A stretch of 44,400 bases of DNA from an uncultured Christensenella sp. Its GTDB lineage: Bacteria > Bacillota > Clostridia > Christensenellales > DTU072. The DNA lies in NCBI GenBank assembly GCA_949285605.1, contig CASDZI010000008.1, positions 1-44,400 of the forward strand, given 5' to 3'. Positions 40,101 to 41,214 of this stretch are shown in pieces. Position 1 is the stretch's first letter. Each line of letters starts with the position of its first letter. A model generated the notes under the pieces. The model saw only the letters and a program-made list of their open reading frames with translations. It searched no databases and was not told the origin of the DNA. The position numbers and the translations under genes are program-made.

Positions 40101-41099
40101 CTGGAGAAACCGCTCAACGACAGCCGTTACGACATTATCGCAAGCCCAGACTTCACGCAGAACAAACTTACGGTTCATCGCTCCAGTCCCGCTACCATTC
40201 AGAGTCTCGACTTCGGTCGCGAGAAAGACAAAGACGGTAACGAAGGAGCTCAAATCGTCAACCCGTACCAGATAGCGTTGCTGAAATGGCAGGCGGCGGG
40301 ACGCAGAGCTTATCCCAGTCCTTCCCAGACCGTAGGCGGCACCATAGTAGTCAGCGGATACGGTTCGGTAATGCCGTGGTACGTTTACGAAACCGACAAG
40401 AGCCTTATAGCAAGTATCTTCAAGAGCGACGACAACGTAGGTTTCAACAGGATTTACGTTTCCGATGCCCTGAACGACAAACACTATCTCCTGCCTCCGA
40501 ACACCGAGGAAGAAATAGAAGGAGCGAGTGCGGCTTACACCAATGCAAACGTCTCTTTGGACAGCGGATACCGTTATTCCGACGATATGTATAACTCTAT
40601 GGCACTGGATCTGTACTATGTGGATAATAACGGACAGGCAGCCAACCGAGTTCCGACGTTGTATGTGAAGAGAGGCACGCCGTTTGCCGTTCACAACCTG
40701 CCGTTATTCCAGTTGAACCTTACTTTCTCGGTCAAGACGGATACTACTATTCCCGGAATTGACTGGACGATAGGTTCGGATTACTCCGCATTCAGCGCCA
40801 AGACGAGTATTTATATCCCGTGGCAGGATGCTAAGGTTTACAGCTTCAGCGGTTCTCTCAGTATATCCGGCGGAAAACCGAATGCAACGCCCCTTACCGG
40901 AGGACTGAGCGCCATCAACACCAATGCAAGCGTAGGTACGAAGTATCTGCTGGCAGTCGACTTCAGCATCAATATGTCCACCATAACCGACGCCGAAGAG
41001 ATGTATAACACCAGACCTACCAACGATACTGCGGCTCCGAGCAAGAGCGAGGCGAAATCCTTTACCGTTTACACCATCTTACAGGTATCCAACAGGTAA
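7125..41099 (+). CDS. Giant (11,324-residue) modular surface lipoprotein, unrecognised family
   Basis: This is a single open frame of 33,975 nt with GGAG 6 nt before the ATG. The protein starts with a lipoprotein signal peptide and an acidic linker. About fourteen divergent copies of a beta-rich module of some 300 residues follow, broken by alpha-helical insertions of about 80 to 1,860 residues. After these come a carboxypeptidase-regulatory-like domain near residue 7613, a hydrophobic helical stretch near 8200-8290, and Ig-like repeats to the end (...TILQVSNR). I see no LPXTG sortase signal, C-terminal membrane helix, S-layer homology domains, protease or glycosidase signature, or NRPS/PKS motifs. 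I count only about ten cysteines beyond the signal peptide, as expected for an exported protein. The modules recall mycobacterial LppX-type lipid-binding lipoproteins in strand pattern, but this is by eye only. It would be exported by Sec, lipidated and held on the outer face of the membrane, reaching outward. Adhesion, lipid binding or shielding are all possible; I do not assign a function. It has its own promoter and terminator. Confidence 0.93.
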   Translation: MKTKIAKLFIFLLCVALMFSIAACSERVSNVDEGPSGDDDDDDVVEKIVNLTNSEARNHIIKAVNNIDTTPVDDPEWFNIDFAVRFTFHNYEKSGEVYTDVPATSIDYNIVVKGAFNLKDNSASAVFIEIKDVYSNQVKVGVYYYDSTLYLDIGGKKYYTEQLNMSQLGGLLWKLLESTGIDIVPFIGNALGGQLDIDNTDITGLISIAWGILFNKEANLTYTADEKTQYINQYLNIDMIMGMIMEGRINIGGFIDIEISWEAFGLPDLDPLLRQVLGFGLQDIIDKEWPSMTFELSAITQKEPVKQADGTTKEDYVFNGLGIDITCETGEYDVDIDVTPFKMGVGNTNTVQMDLAGYNFGSAGKDSVYEEGSLTNLELNLQLGVDSEEDEELTISSILGNMLGDLGAVGQIPLKISGGSHYVFDVKVAASIDLFDNANNKAQVTFKYNDADVFSLYLAPDLQLQQGSSVLYSTLYIDTSNLTSGGTQLIPQLKLPNLNLTQLLAGTPELPGLLGDYMKYLDPYYANTTTATRPSNADGEEGGGLDIMALLNVLLTSDGAGGFKYLTFPTEESSIFSLHFDNDGINSLLGMFMEGVSIGVHGIELSVDFDDPFDSVRLNLNVTEGLTVHAGIGRDNADGTYSTGLSYFVEPDFEMEAIGIDSDGNVTENAEALRGEYKSMSGSLDYGATITGNFTIGSTGGSEIDLSAVVGALVENVFLTLGIETSSALSVEYELQAGVNLLDFSQVGVILDLYLLEDGTRKGYPFLSIYYSGNEDTLFINPQVNEEEDMVTQLHGKLPITKIVDGAIPKISIPNLGLKDVLSGMGLDLSGLEGILGGMNADFAFNVDEETGEVDAGTDGNNILDIAAGALDGIVVNDGVLEVLINAEVLGVLLQLMNMDLTGDLPKVNGNLAIHLGTEILRDPEGRPLYEQTVTDEEGNKTTYIFSINYDDEGDLFLLDKEGNVVSDNWPVDVSKAIPHLKDRELIKAHLGILDSTGKEIEAFYLDLKLLDTVTVKKGSDLTFAGGGHSSASYTSLTDWVASLVISVNVELELSVDATDAETVPDKLNQALGKMLEDLLGTDAASGAFIDQLISSLAIKFKNNYFYENGLHVGIAVKGNIDINDLFASNIAVVIFDKTILDSNGYTAADNRTYAVIAGVYVEDGKGYIDLSYLGINPLAITDLEGTYVGAIALLWNSMYNDTSDLNIDFSDNYQSKRDLMDFVMKETVFNYFFENFYIQNGYRNSYPETAYKYLLHDDGYIYLYYLTSFSNYFDYTSRSNDIYLKTEGRYYTVKDGVISIFNSNGDLFTSIEPFMLPDGPLRISVAQLEEEAREQRREEAESTGQEPPKEIDFTDLLESEAYSYYGDIVTKYAGIWQATIAQPNLDGSVKALMDAGLAETIAEIKNYERAVIEYYDRTSLESSVAGELINYIRKEYSSKYANATSVAIRNSEEFKTLFPQWVEDRIVSEVNKAYESRGVSVEELQAVTYFRMRTVKVFRDSLVIPGETATQAVNVASMSALRYILTPALNAAYRPYEINPSNAAIENPNRIALQVIYNSGKVSLELGNTVITGVLNMLGFGMVTEFITIDIIKLEVDTNNGLELEVTVGLDSVYTIGLGLNQLRASVDPDKRADYAVTVNKDNFAPESTTDGVPDAVHVEVGGSLFIKNKLGESGIKLSNDYNFTETVAAIFNNSVFNKSDLDAIYAQIEEENKDVTMAEKAKKVAAWKRLASMELTEAEREELDIRYGWAVKDIAANVDEIEEWYDAVPGDDTHYALAWDYLVENSIMVDLNGLGMDILAQFLGEMDDSLDFNIDVWLDFSNIYRSVLKVEIVRSLIGEEKESALTFIYDGSDVDVGASSFAGDVYVSTDIFSIGDVVLRNVTGVINGIMEVFDSTFITALGNAIDKFIGIAPNTASNAPVSGKGSDTVYNAAALADADLATYLDIMFNDGSLGIAVTKATLISVIALAGVDLTEALRNIDFGADISVGFKGDLNLSASVYLDTEGEVVAEGGHATEIGLTIGNINADFDDSQIITEEDKNKDYAEVEEFTTVGLHWGGLASFKLSNLTKNFNFDYAVKMFTNYWLDGRDPEIGLQLDVDGKFEQTTYFSINANVNLTTLKDLKNIELYLNLTSQGNQDIYDSLAPRRTMMQSVLAEADGNKVLAWNLLKARLASAVPGTESYSKELEILDDYICYIRMIEIENEMLGRYPNETERLTASWNELYGLAGDYYLGNAVSLYIVLDAEGVADVYLNLGFLGVEKVKLSNVSSILIALGEAFGIDWGELLGRGTSDASGASNADLAAAYADVADVIAREIILSVTTKKGSDMLMLKVTGGAIYALAAALGLDIEEYFNVYTPELRISALGEDLVKFNLGLENLFDLSIEVNYPQFSLTDKLDLVINEDEYTVIDEEWATDMKLFMEGALVLGAEGENDATSPEDITSLNFGDLLRALLGDESFAVDVILNTLESIGADLTFYLEIKANIMQIYQTAAAIDPNAELDILQLLSASGVEMFLEIVNRREGSDGLIIEDLILGIYLVKETAPDGMSEYLSLYLDLSAFHVGRIKVADFESTAKDLIDKVGDLFGSEEETVPDASNSSVEEDEDDSFEEDEGDKEIIDGVYAEDKPAMDLFRFLIYLRTAASETYGTIDYNDYFAKSPVRPSNAPGTTTTKSLADFIHATIGDGYGFTVTAASNVLIKLLEEAFNDEKSRFARSFADLVETMYVAERENAKAVATAIKLRMEQLIVETGGEDNVYYAWDSMLESQMLDTEHYIIAEDIYNKLVQNNISGATTNKLKELAWEEFYDAIEAEIAALNAEIEDENVIEGEIKTISEEFTSYYVEGLSLDSYIESMHVKLDALTASYEQAEETVNGMSGVSSDDKPIYINRYAFEYFTNRFNWPTEEIEKYEEIYDKYYKENASSELLASSYSWTEIRASILASYNTLLSALRYVNLDVAYSQFDVAITDRPNYEDYASEEDYILDNNVFIISEGRYSGYATDLTYNWKAVAWEYLVETGGIDKTLAEQYISAIKTEYVANAQGLLGENEYRYAAWKYLNEDAKRIFEGTRSYYYLLRKRAELNDEGATVYVWYKMDKEKDYSATLDEIYENSYSMMPQLIVDAVNEDGSLTLGLLYDSSIINVDADVANLYFKVLFKGAGIKIADSDLSHTVLVTETDENGKPVQVEKEEAVNAEYLNAKDFDVIDENFGFVYAKMEIDFGISMDENSVYDFSDLVNTILSGAGLDLVFNGQKLDIAPVLSILSQVGENFRLSLEARVNLFSLFDRDLSNTDISLTLFSLDDNGVYDPVKDMVLQLVFGTMLDEEGTEVNFVYVDASRFNIQRLYVKNALDYIKQLIGQNAYPVGYDVANGGSVSKTIIAAAMADVLSAEEGEKTIFDFYAENAPAGTVNPSVDINLAQSGMAIQIASNAIYTLLGFLGMGDIKSMISQVGDPSVKLDIFSVATYGDDDSVPTVYDDGDRDVMRFQLNFDSINENGVSTQRGISLKLALHNVELSLAQDKYIDFDGSVLERDENGDPIDFAEVDGILPSVNLSTTLYLEVDAGVTTGTNLYQDPVASIMEKYLGGLIIDLALYIANKQKITFALDIEANLDFGNGEDTNYLEHLISGSTLRIALRIYRTGDNISTDPTKEWAVIYYYNGNLYIDLRNLNSDRVYVADAGNMLFGSADDATNRALFAAVDELRNATLTGATLGVDAQINGEGLFLIVKKTAIAALLRILGFGGFDIFPDAAIQVYAKGVTVSEGVSSLELGLGLAMGENIATGTTDINPILGLGIRISGLYVGFTKSDINLTNTEDYKRIDRVDTLYFNTQIVLNITDDKGVYGLGGLLQLMKDKGYLDLNASLGIAATIDPVIEFLESIDSTLYVNIALTVNIKSILEDLQGQIEFLTDDGQGGKRLLLSLSYIRGDAYIDAEGISSSNFYLGKVKIGGLLDLLGLFTGEDASESAQNTYAKIKEYQDEFSDHTISSFADVNNKVNGTINIIGDIIEGISVELVNGAIFGLLKQFLGADMKELIDNVETMVNTAINPSLVVNVDPSITVLITMKLPSTDYNTQPEVTETLEALQDALEYWYPDAGEQWMVYPDEIWRQLAEGSKLYEYYDIPSVEKINKVNEWINTSKPKAAETFQAMRNRFPKVSESQIYVLTYEYLMIEIYGDISMRTSYGYGEAFNDDDKVSGVYDHSEKLETFLNELMKAYVWDEFYASVTDVEMRSELDKNLALADGDKAKAFGTTVGGDFKELAEALQNLYKGNEYVVYVNNLRNNNPGTTDVTIYRNLVQGLMRVMFATEDAYLSYLSEQITSTADGTTVYLARYEELYIYQRARAWEAYYEIADVYEKAVMDSAFAYAEGKYPGASLTELQAYAFDKYKSDLQDDATIFEQALTADDVNVLKFVVWNEMNRYYYYEESPVEGLDIDDVLDMVAIADAVLEAVKAYSLTNSVILDEYRETAFAYDILFDEKSAFEAADEYFEGTASEILRAIRAKAAEILAGCDRPNISQSVTVGDNATEYEKSSKFVSLLSQYEAKLALLRGNGNEVIQIDAYSDGFSIKSDAWDNLIALEMQSIVPEVTISSETGATNSGYAQSNKDNGYEANPAVYFAELGITLENDLLKLYLIYNQLRTDSADKSLFDAADEYASDTANIGNATSICANNGYGADGYLVEYYRGARAFARYLYLRTEAFTEEELAVVADIAEGNYGAVSYVTYFDKFASYVGIGKDHANNITKAVGIVNDIYETLREAYEEENEAIRKQINEIIGEIMADTAVNIPSLSTAVTAGDVENVNGLKLYPVYLAFATVIEKYGETDAYVSDALTFAANYTSVTDFERLAIAYGRYLRRCELASLNDRVSEAEGYANDYTNGRYDSVNAAVWNGYMTSYVGDNTRPEEIKTESARISKLFTQLNNEYYVKRYAWDDWYRLSSTIDRINEMNDMLYAKVFEFMYDDIGSIVSDVIIAAADDDIFSGMNVVSSLAKSYTSANILTYMEFFAEFRSEAADLYNRITAFYEENSAMVDQADIDWTQTLEGRATDVQKADIMNIVYDTVVLDPDGYPALSNWTSIYDRSVQKIIDFDIPLYSELIFANIEGVSSVETYRSEITSLFNDVTAYSVDKYYDGLLNAKMASMKSTLISNLIYLFDPIIETLNSEEREYYIQKLNINEQDPNDMERLVYDKYIDQLVEEYGNYPSESDVNAQNTLAGLKEVFDKAVFFSKAIQLKTAEYTYLRGNSTLEEYNAKVAEIENYDYDAGQPTLLAFVDYDEILSGSDVYAYYLARLNALNAIREGLTYEEEELLAATSTVYVSILDNWIGILEAGVTFEALSAAVYALMESSNLTETTIKAQVDALKGTYATAAAATFRTLFSAGVITANYGTDNIYSTYINNYDMLKTATGAELTLVGLAQAEVLLTYTDRDCALLMELISQAYENIVSEPISDFDSIVSAYRTEYEKAYVDNITEVIEYLHAQLGTTWYNGFLGTDAGYLNYADETVAAVTARLGELYKEWAGVDVVPETDLNGLITAIGGIEDFTVPGSSEKFYAFANALNDIIVSNYDNMGVLTDEGRVAAMNYAVKTTYNNSSAVTAAIYEIIVDARNYYLEAATSEYSEVYAPDQIIAIGKKYYDSYMKSTSDLEAVVTYTENAGVTEDYLKMSTLLEYLFNGSYSVSGINTSFRAIFDKYAVGGPTYFILVSEAYRNALADDFDALAASIRTNDSANADLIAYLNGLDASSPQAKALSLLALAEYLDGVSVSADTGVLLKAVNDVFASLTDPKGILTKEIWTKYYADYISSNPAVLEGLELKEILGNGSDDAEEVLSKLDFREMSIIFKQYLSILENDATEELTNVMISGEVLNKAFDVIYTDALDKSDDLASLAVSVGIAGSNTGLLLDIKSIVTGSDGSVSTNIEDVLSDTEKAEYTDYSELTLRLNVNASLTISLDEGLIDISEIIGLMNLPIDLDLDIQFLAAHTLYAEVSGQLGVNFAALLSGDKAQIDDSIVGDLTITYYLIDHDTTGENVRFQQVILHIWIYGPSIYAQVELFDSHLNVEIPLSIGETIMNLVYPDGESDPATEQLNAAIMQAYHGVSEEEAANMLNPFEEFCSVVNNADSDLFDIVRVLLRIGTKETALILTADILSELLKAVFDDDATNYDDLVNLIFTEGKLGVEYGDDFSVNIGVSKDGDDEGTVGYDIKFSLLNDTLLSLDRGTFDELYGSVDKLDEQGYFNNFFEVGTDLATDASLTETLMSIIGERTTISFSMYLESDMLKHILDWSKLFSVQEIDTYFQLRILQNAHGRLRIDIGLDIDLNQEAFDFRISGYNIDEKNIFNIYFFGGLLNHDGSGQEGVLNPKIYVDSGDFTDNDRLLLTPEVGFDFLGINFADLFFKLIGSDTRYEIVGSNASVAEYADESTGGSVFDNIDWGKIAESITFGKGTIGIKLSSGIVEALLQALFGFEFDELGNITLELDNVNNTLQLTIPVDAPIRDENGNVVNDSKMNFIFGLSDIDISLGQRENFFGTEDLNTKFAYYQDISQYVWVAELNSSLHVNDDFNTVLDLTGISSSLIKGLGFNLVSGDDLDIELCFALRVYIDFADIRRMRFELEIGHGDGNGNQTKRILSIKYVGEADNGDVYVDLSGLGFPKVSINDVNLGGLVKNLLGMINDIGEEETVTAPSFASARASYASGTAGNHTSAAEDQADRYPDISSMEFGQNMLLFIFSEEEVSLAITGSLLLTLLGNLDDVLGGGVLPDLILDLPTFSYLKVGRDDADNVTGIQLVLDENKQFSIRFNFNESFSHLKKRTDLSSVTDMTIVNDDDRDDYVSIDQIKNLHIGLEMSLTLQTINPGTNEKSEIISGFEDMLEALLGLQDGTVLFDMQDTQMTFNVVLDVGVDLVNFENSIIKLEIYYNDDVMIGVYYINGVVYVDLGTLGLFQASINGIDLASVLSGLLTGDLIGENGIDVAGLLAGLLDADKITEGATGTITKSSSFVKEDTKQSLIDEAKAGMAVMSGMINGGYSADQLSVIADVLERTELKDLTDLSTADINNIVAALKAQTDYLSVVAPKFLGITESLAVDLIKQLFTTAAGVVAGMTPDAIREAAAEAGSGLYSGFTASQLTLIANYMDVNRVTALEKASNTLLTKLATDLYNGESAWLYFLYPTDELLEEAIITKLKAYSDVFGATTRGFMSAWASAMTDLKVTTMSKLEESTVKDIVTAAVNYLAAEIDERFGYADSEKKLLLNESLALFGIYETGGGITVSGGTSGSAGSALINLILENDTIKINPNAQVLTLLFNMIMPGSNINVPAFNRLELSLNTYAGLNNFTFNLKLDEQGNRLGINVPEGGLSVKINEGVGEAPNGSDLPLSEYILLPDTDVFGGLTGVSLNANGFNIATAALVNSLIDSIFIDNLNIYLEHRADYWTRKDLFTKYPKVDATGPYTYADNDAGYLGNDGSAFSTIIKILRIANTIYGMVTGSGWLDIITGGFNVITDLFGDDVNEPVFMRNQYARAKVAVNKSVTNVINADISTPSFKQGAIGAHIENHQIFLSVGISLTVKVYITIDLKSFLNGDNEGFESKGLNISDLAGFVLFPDNMFASDDASESSGRFYGRVVDENGDPVAQATVAVYNSRGDRQTTTTDKDGYYYFLDLPLTEHITGDLNLSNLEKWLANNLTIDPEAEAGFTYNGKVYRKIGTKYYLLSDRSGFSVSKEGYSSYFEQNLYILPKETMTANNINVTLVNAATETPKHVTVTGKTYYLNTPDGSYTDPSNLTLFGGMSIIYNGGALRTVSSMATATKGEFSLTLPLYQKLIDHYENNGIYNNFDGTMAGYRLVGYVYQNQSVTAESIDSTINGTSDGGTVNVDLIFSRTDVTGTTFVGKILAYNKYTREMEVPEAGTYQFWISVQGKTVGVTDYYDLEPEDFSINVDEAGEFSFTSDALPLEATGSSTYIFKFRSEVYKNFNLVVGADGTATETGASHGASTITTAEVYGTYASVFNVELNVAPREAHWSDAEVDEEGNEAGMIGSLISRIRIRLGADVLDGEAHGDGDNGIQEYDYSYKDDVSNLEYEGSNVTEKYNTYTYIEAWLDSSAFNDILMMVENFVLGMIGVTGVATDQTISAQDIALGDYTEEGDFNLSFYTDEDIERKGEGELKDAFVGRYKGRYNENDIKIFDKVYVDKGAYYQASHSALAKMSPGLVHYIIAMVLDGFVGTLHFNLLGEEIGVMDLIAFLVLSPGSFTIIPYLGSLFNTAGLAVGNLLNDLAILISHLLPLQLSYSMFDTMDLKGSPLYGMQEYFREGQLSGQTVQVTGADGKTYTRDLYRKAQTYDMSVYAKITLNASAPGGYLESILLFVNGASYSQSSEISGNLADGNRMESYTALQQGDWNYNYWENNGRVGNYFTLKTVYATEKEYMQLEPKEEASEGMQVFFKDNGSETYVPYDANWEEVYADRELEMETVTETVDGEEVTKQVPVRYAMTETQTETVISSEVTYNVDNSATHSIKSVDIKTLDIIVKGVVQEENLAFMEDWIKRTNINSYAISDVYYIHPDTEEEVIYNRVFIYDDEQNPKEDVYQELEIKNNGIDLRKVDDDLNGDFYTITYDPYDKLWTKALTVPPTRIIFHDPFDMTDFTVIGGTWASSGGHGGNRRNTDPDITADMILPNRYYATFADGNSNGTQGMNVYWDVSALNFNANGTPEGTVEYLKGYIGNAVYAAIEVVVEPFSIDLVSAKAQIIQQIGNLVIDPYDFDAEEFIAGLPDFFYYNYDSTSGGEQRQKTYLFNELVWSLDYQVIDGVRRYTSLVYNDPDTQPYVNLKFRAYGEDADGNEYSSNTAWTSVQIPFSMLNYEIKSVTSAVDNSIGGIVPSEENGYHGTITFNPLNNRDPYATLQALGSFDVVNIKNELKLNNIVKTVVNDWTIIPGSFTSLTVNGKNLANYDRNDTSEQLYAVSYKVTDGTGYVQTVMIQVKILASGIAAGESYYLDKNGNKVFFEDNRELYPYGADSEGNIEIEELYSNGSLIDRLYLTDELYVMYESGYDEKVSLGKDYTTERIVYATYDPVTGTLGAEGATVITGEGFSYKIPYMSYSEGKQIVINAIIGQHGYAQWQLDAMVTEIMLSNTPLLYTLNAAKQEAYDKLYETLDAYGKLQWTKTLTENGNNKASAWDAWYAIYSEPGNAATYSVNDTLKLDILLTSVRLAHSTLTYEAAQAQAYQRLINENSNPDADLNLISVTELRNLYAEITDANPLLTVRQLQAKTFETWRNERTRSEIDIVRTVIARNARAAGSAVIIPDKNFTIDSLPSAITISYAEVTDVYGKYSPVSTKVTWIVDEDQLLDVIGLNGAVVYAEVVIKDELFGNQTLRGVAIVINQMKVTDVLFGNSDNFAVNAYHESDIDNILKDYYYEDITNSSDSFISIKVDDRTISIPSGGWDNAFWELATDPTEKYEETDFNKVIWRYVDDTNGNGDYTDDGLSYHNDGSRGSHKIQIYVRSKNYDTSSASGRWSYPVTLDLTALNKYDYNASGYVVTNVQVDATVSAVESVEIDGVKDAADIAYNDLEDKYVISIDPEKIKLGDEQTILFDVVYAGGQEDTIKGRFELDENSGFYSKESIESRIIFGDKTNNIQYLDVIIKNKAIWTFTEVSSVSYYRLNEAEEKVFVDMNGWIGSAMEDLDELLPTHAEVRGINASGIVSTANLAVTWSNITPYGLNGRTTSGSVPTADVSIGDETFGYLRYYGIKLNIGAERVVSVVSADLPESVKIDPYGEQDLEWLANAYSSVKVNTVYVAANGTERQAVRTVDAIVEISDIDLLAYRQSGFAETAFPVRFYLGNTVEEGIYGAFDVRHEEVREIVLWDRSLQALYIKDETGASLSYISGDIYNVIDFEDYRYFILYGSGSEAVEVKDVVWSGLDNIVYNANGGQYTVTATIGEGELRQSVEVTVIIDRALLTGIQVIGGEDGTDPDAYLPAVNGSDGLVEKLVIEPFYGFVNLPAKVNAQINIGGGQTVFREVYVEWDGSLVSADMTLAGGEYEKGETATLAYATVYDLDENGERIGVQTISLSVSVPDRTVLKYQVSYNGTDYIDLNDLLYNSEVNPENFTNELLLNSYTMQNALVADPRFNTAYREYSDAFTVVNEKGETIVNDKFTFFRNVKVVARGEFEIDYELTAANYAAISKVSGDLYGGHSVEILLNVGQAVNGETGLTCASDAYSMRVTPNVTADREGSFDESLKVRILDMTYDGGLDKDIYYIDLYGVIRNTAFDGITFEESVIYPEDTLRDVVIYGRDRENYYRLDGNGNREEIVTYTFEEVNYDGSNVNYNWFDIVGIDTTTGEFTLKELKRRGSAINYGAGVGKLTVTFGNDSENLYAGTQTFSIPIIYVDRTVEEIVFNSANAPYYKYIDWNTGVTEQGFEFDPFVKYNNSENGFGDNEQGFLKNGKYGATLVFGTTDIDRIFNNKVNDTFEYNLTTDQQDVRIGVVFEDKDLIWRYTGGEFEVDATIGSGRGLQKIAYRVKLLSRRVDADREGTVFGFSSNILKDGYTQEIIKVYDYIGQVNVEKKLIEMIFNTSVDNNFQVYFEGFEDPITYTMGSLATDVDGKYFLDESELSYTDLQGNVFNNGVQMSFTMDTANSISYKGGKLKFTMTIPGYGMGSDGQQKASVTFEMAEQYIIYTTPADDNGDELTYDEFFADAIAADAIEYDTTSHRWFITNPYYFIMQGGVKMPDAIYAYVTNKANYERYNELLTTATEDELNDYLESIAGEIDKYKANVIWTGGSLGRVTVYYNDTERATSMTMPIDDQTYRFRFNVQPWLFNGIEGAIDGFEDTTPYGPDDIILLPTSSGLTKELNSKFYIQVVYNTDDNGQPMYDAMYGYEMHYTINGEEKVVTVYDVNGGGSYRDNYNKWYFGAVKFGYSNQYATITLGGKGGQTFRWKFLKTSTRQWINSNVPSLMALSAGNEVELPSNLIQYFGQSNSYVIESTPAEYYIPIEYLSLEKPLNDSRYDIIASPDFTQNKLTVHRSSPATIQSLDFGREKDKDGNEGAQIVNPYQIALLKWQAAGRRAYPSPSQTVGGTIVVSGYGSVMPWYVYETDKSLIASIFKSDDNVGFNRIYVSDALNDKHYLLPPNTEEEIEGASAAYTNANVSLDSGYRYSDDMYNSMALDLYYVDNNGQAANRVPTLYVKRGTPFAVHNLPLFQLNLTFSVKTDTTIPGIDWTIGSDYSAFSAKTSIYIPWQDAKVYSFSGSLSISGGKPNATPLTGGLSAINTNASVGTKYLLAVDFSINMSTITDAEEMYNTRPTNDTAAPSKSEAKSFTVYTILQVSNR
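7245..19350 (+). repeat. First array of beta-rich modules in the giant protein (nine motif copies)
   Basis: The protein-level repeat is divergent. Each module has a strand-helix motif of the form hydrophobic strand, then LLxxLhG. Examples are GLFLIVKKTAIAALLRILGF (about 18288) and MAIQIASNAIYTLLGFLGM (about 17392). Copies begin near 8866, 9752, 11799, 12975, 14102, 15186, 17386, 18285 and 19147. Between them lies a second motif, a strand ending YhDL-like, as in NGNLYIDLRNL (about 18100) and ADVYLNLGFLGVEKVKL (about 13876). Uninterrupted copies are 862-899 nt apart. Larger gaps hold helical insertions at about 10735-11770, 12190-12480, 13555-13810 and 15250-16485. An acidic Ser/Glu/Asp linker lies at about 14911-14990. 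Confidence 0.7.
19350..24925 (+). other. Central alpha-helical block of the giant protein
   Basis: About 1,860 residues (roughly 4076-5934) are predicted by eye to be almost wholly alpha-helical and are rich in Tyr, Ala, Glu and Asp. Short degenerate motifs recur: a helix start of the form P-x-h-S/T-x-x-x-L/I-Q-x-x-A/T-F/Y, for example YPGASLTELQAYAFDKY near 20240, and an A/V-W-D/E/N-x-F/Y/W motif, for example RARAWEAYYEIADVY near 20148. It sits between the ninth and tenth beta-module motifs, so it behaves as one huge insertion in the module array. Confidence 0.65.
24925..29940 (+). repeat. Second array of beta-rich modules in the giant protein (five motif copies)
   Basis: The strand-helix motif returns near 25530, 26451, 27315, 28978 and 29308, for example TIGIKLSSGIVEALLQALFG. 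The paired YhDL-type strand appears as GDVYVDLSGLGFPKVSINDV (about 27037) and NGVVYVDLGTLGLFQASING (about 27904). Uninterrupted copies are about 921 and 864 nt apart. A helical insertion of some 260 residues at about 28120-28905 separates the twelfth and thirteenth copies. The last two copies are only about 330 nt apart, so one is a partial module. Confidence 0.68.
29961..30090 (+). other. Carboxypeptidase-regulatory-like (Cna-B-like) domain in the giant protein
   Basis: Residues about 7613-7656 read GRFYGRVVDENGDPVAQATV, then AVYNSRGDRQTTTTDKDGYY and FLDLP. This is the familiar beta-sandwich pattern of carboxypeptidase-regulatory-like domains (G-x-V-x-D-x-x-G-x-P-V-x-x-A-x-V ... T-D-x-x-G-x-Y-x-F). 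Two weaker strand-rich segments follow to about 31130 and may be diverged relatives. The domain usually acts as a structural spacer in secreted proteins. Confidence 0.72.
31705..32010 (+). other. Hydrophobic helical stretch inside the giant protein
   Basis: Residues about 8195-8295 hold several strongly hydrophobic segments in close succession: LVHYIIAMVLDGFVGTLHF, VMDLIAFLVLSPG, SFTIIPYLGSLFNTAGLAVG and DLAILISHLLPLQLSY. Nothing else in the mature protein is this hydrophobic. It could be a buried helical bundle, a lipid-binding or membrane-contacting element, or a true membrane insertion. Confidence 0.6.
33650..41096 (+). repeat. C-terminal Ig-like repeat region of the giant protein
   Basis: About 2,480 residues are dominated by short beta-strands. 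A tryptophan-centred strand recurs: KVTWIVDED (about 35110), KVIWRYVDD (35495), AVTWSNITP (36227), DVVWSGLDN (36845), YVEWDGSL (37163), DLIWRYTGG (38578) and NVIWTGGSL (39430). Each is followed by hydrophobic-alternating strands, resembling bacterial Ig-like domains. A helical insertion at about 34430-34985 carries the same Q-x-x-A helix motif as the central block. The region ends without any cell-wall anchor signal. Confidence 0.6.
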
Positions 41100-41121
41100 A
41101 AGGAGATTGACCGAAAAAGGA

Positions 41122-41153
41122 CCGGTTCCCTTCGAAAGGGAGCCGGTTTTTTT
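41122..41153 (+). terminator. Intrinsic terminator of the giant gene
   Basis: CCGGTTCCCTT pairs with AAGGGAGCCGG (41122-41132 with 41136-41146), an 11-bp stem with one G-T pair and a 3-nt loop, followed by seven T (41147-41153). It begins 23 nt after the giant gene's stop. It is the strongest terminator in the window and separates the giant gene from the NlpC/P60 gene. Confidence 0.92.
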
Positions 41154-41159
41154 ACAAAA

Positions 41160-41210
41160 TTTACCTCGGAAAGCAAGGAATAATTTATGCTAAGATGTTT
41201 CCGAGGTAAA
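41160..41210 (+). promoter_or_regulatory. 13-bp perfect inverted repeat at the start of the NlpC/P60 gene
   Basis: TTTACCTCGGAAA (41160-41172) is repeated inverted as TTTCCGAGGTAAA (41198-41210) across a 25-nt spacer. The right arm contains the AGGT ribosome binding site of the gene starting at 41215. As RNA the repeat would hide that site in a 13-bp stem; as DNA it could be a two-site operator around a weak TATGCT -10 box (41186-41191). Confidence 0.7.
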
Positions 41211-41214
41211 GAAA

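Noticed and set aside
7125-41099. The giant gene as an NRPS/PKS, RTX toxin, polymorphic toxin or assembly fusion of several genes
   Set aside because: No carrier, condensation, ketosynthase, RTX nonapeptide or toxin motifs are visible. There are no internal signal peptides, promoters or frame breaks, and the module pattern runs continuously across the length.
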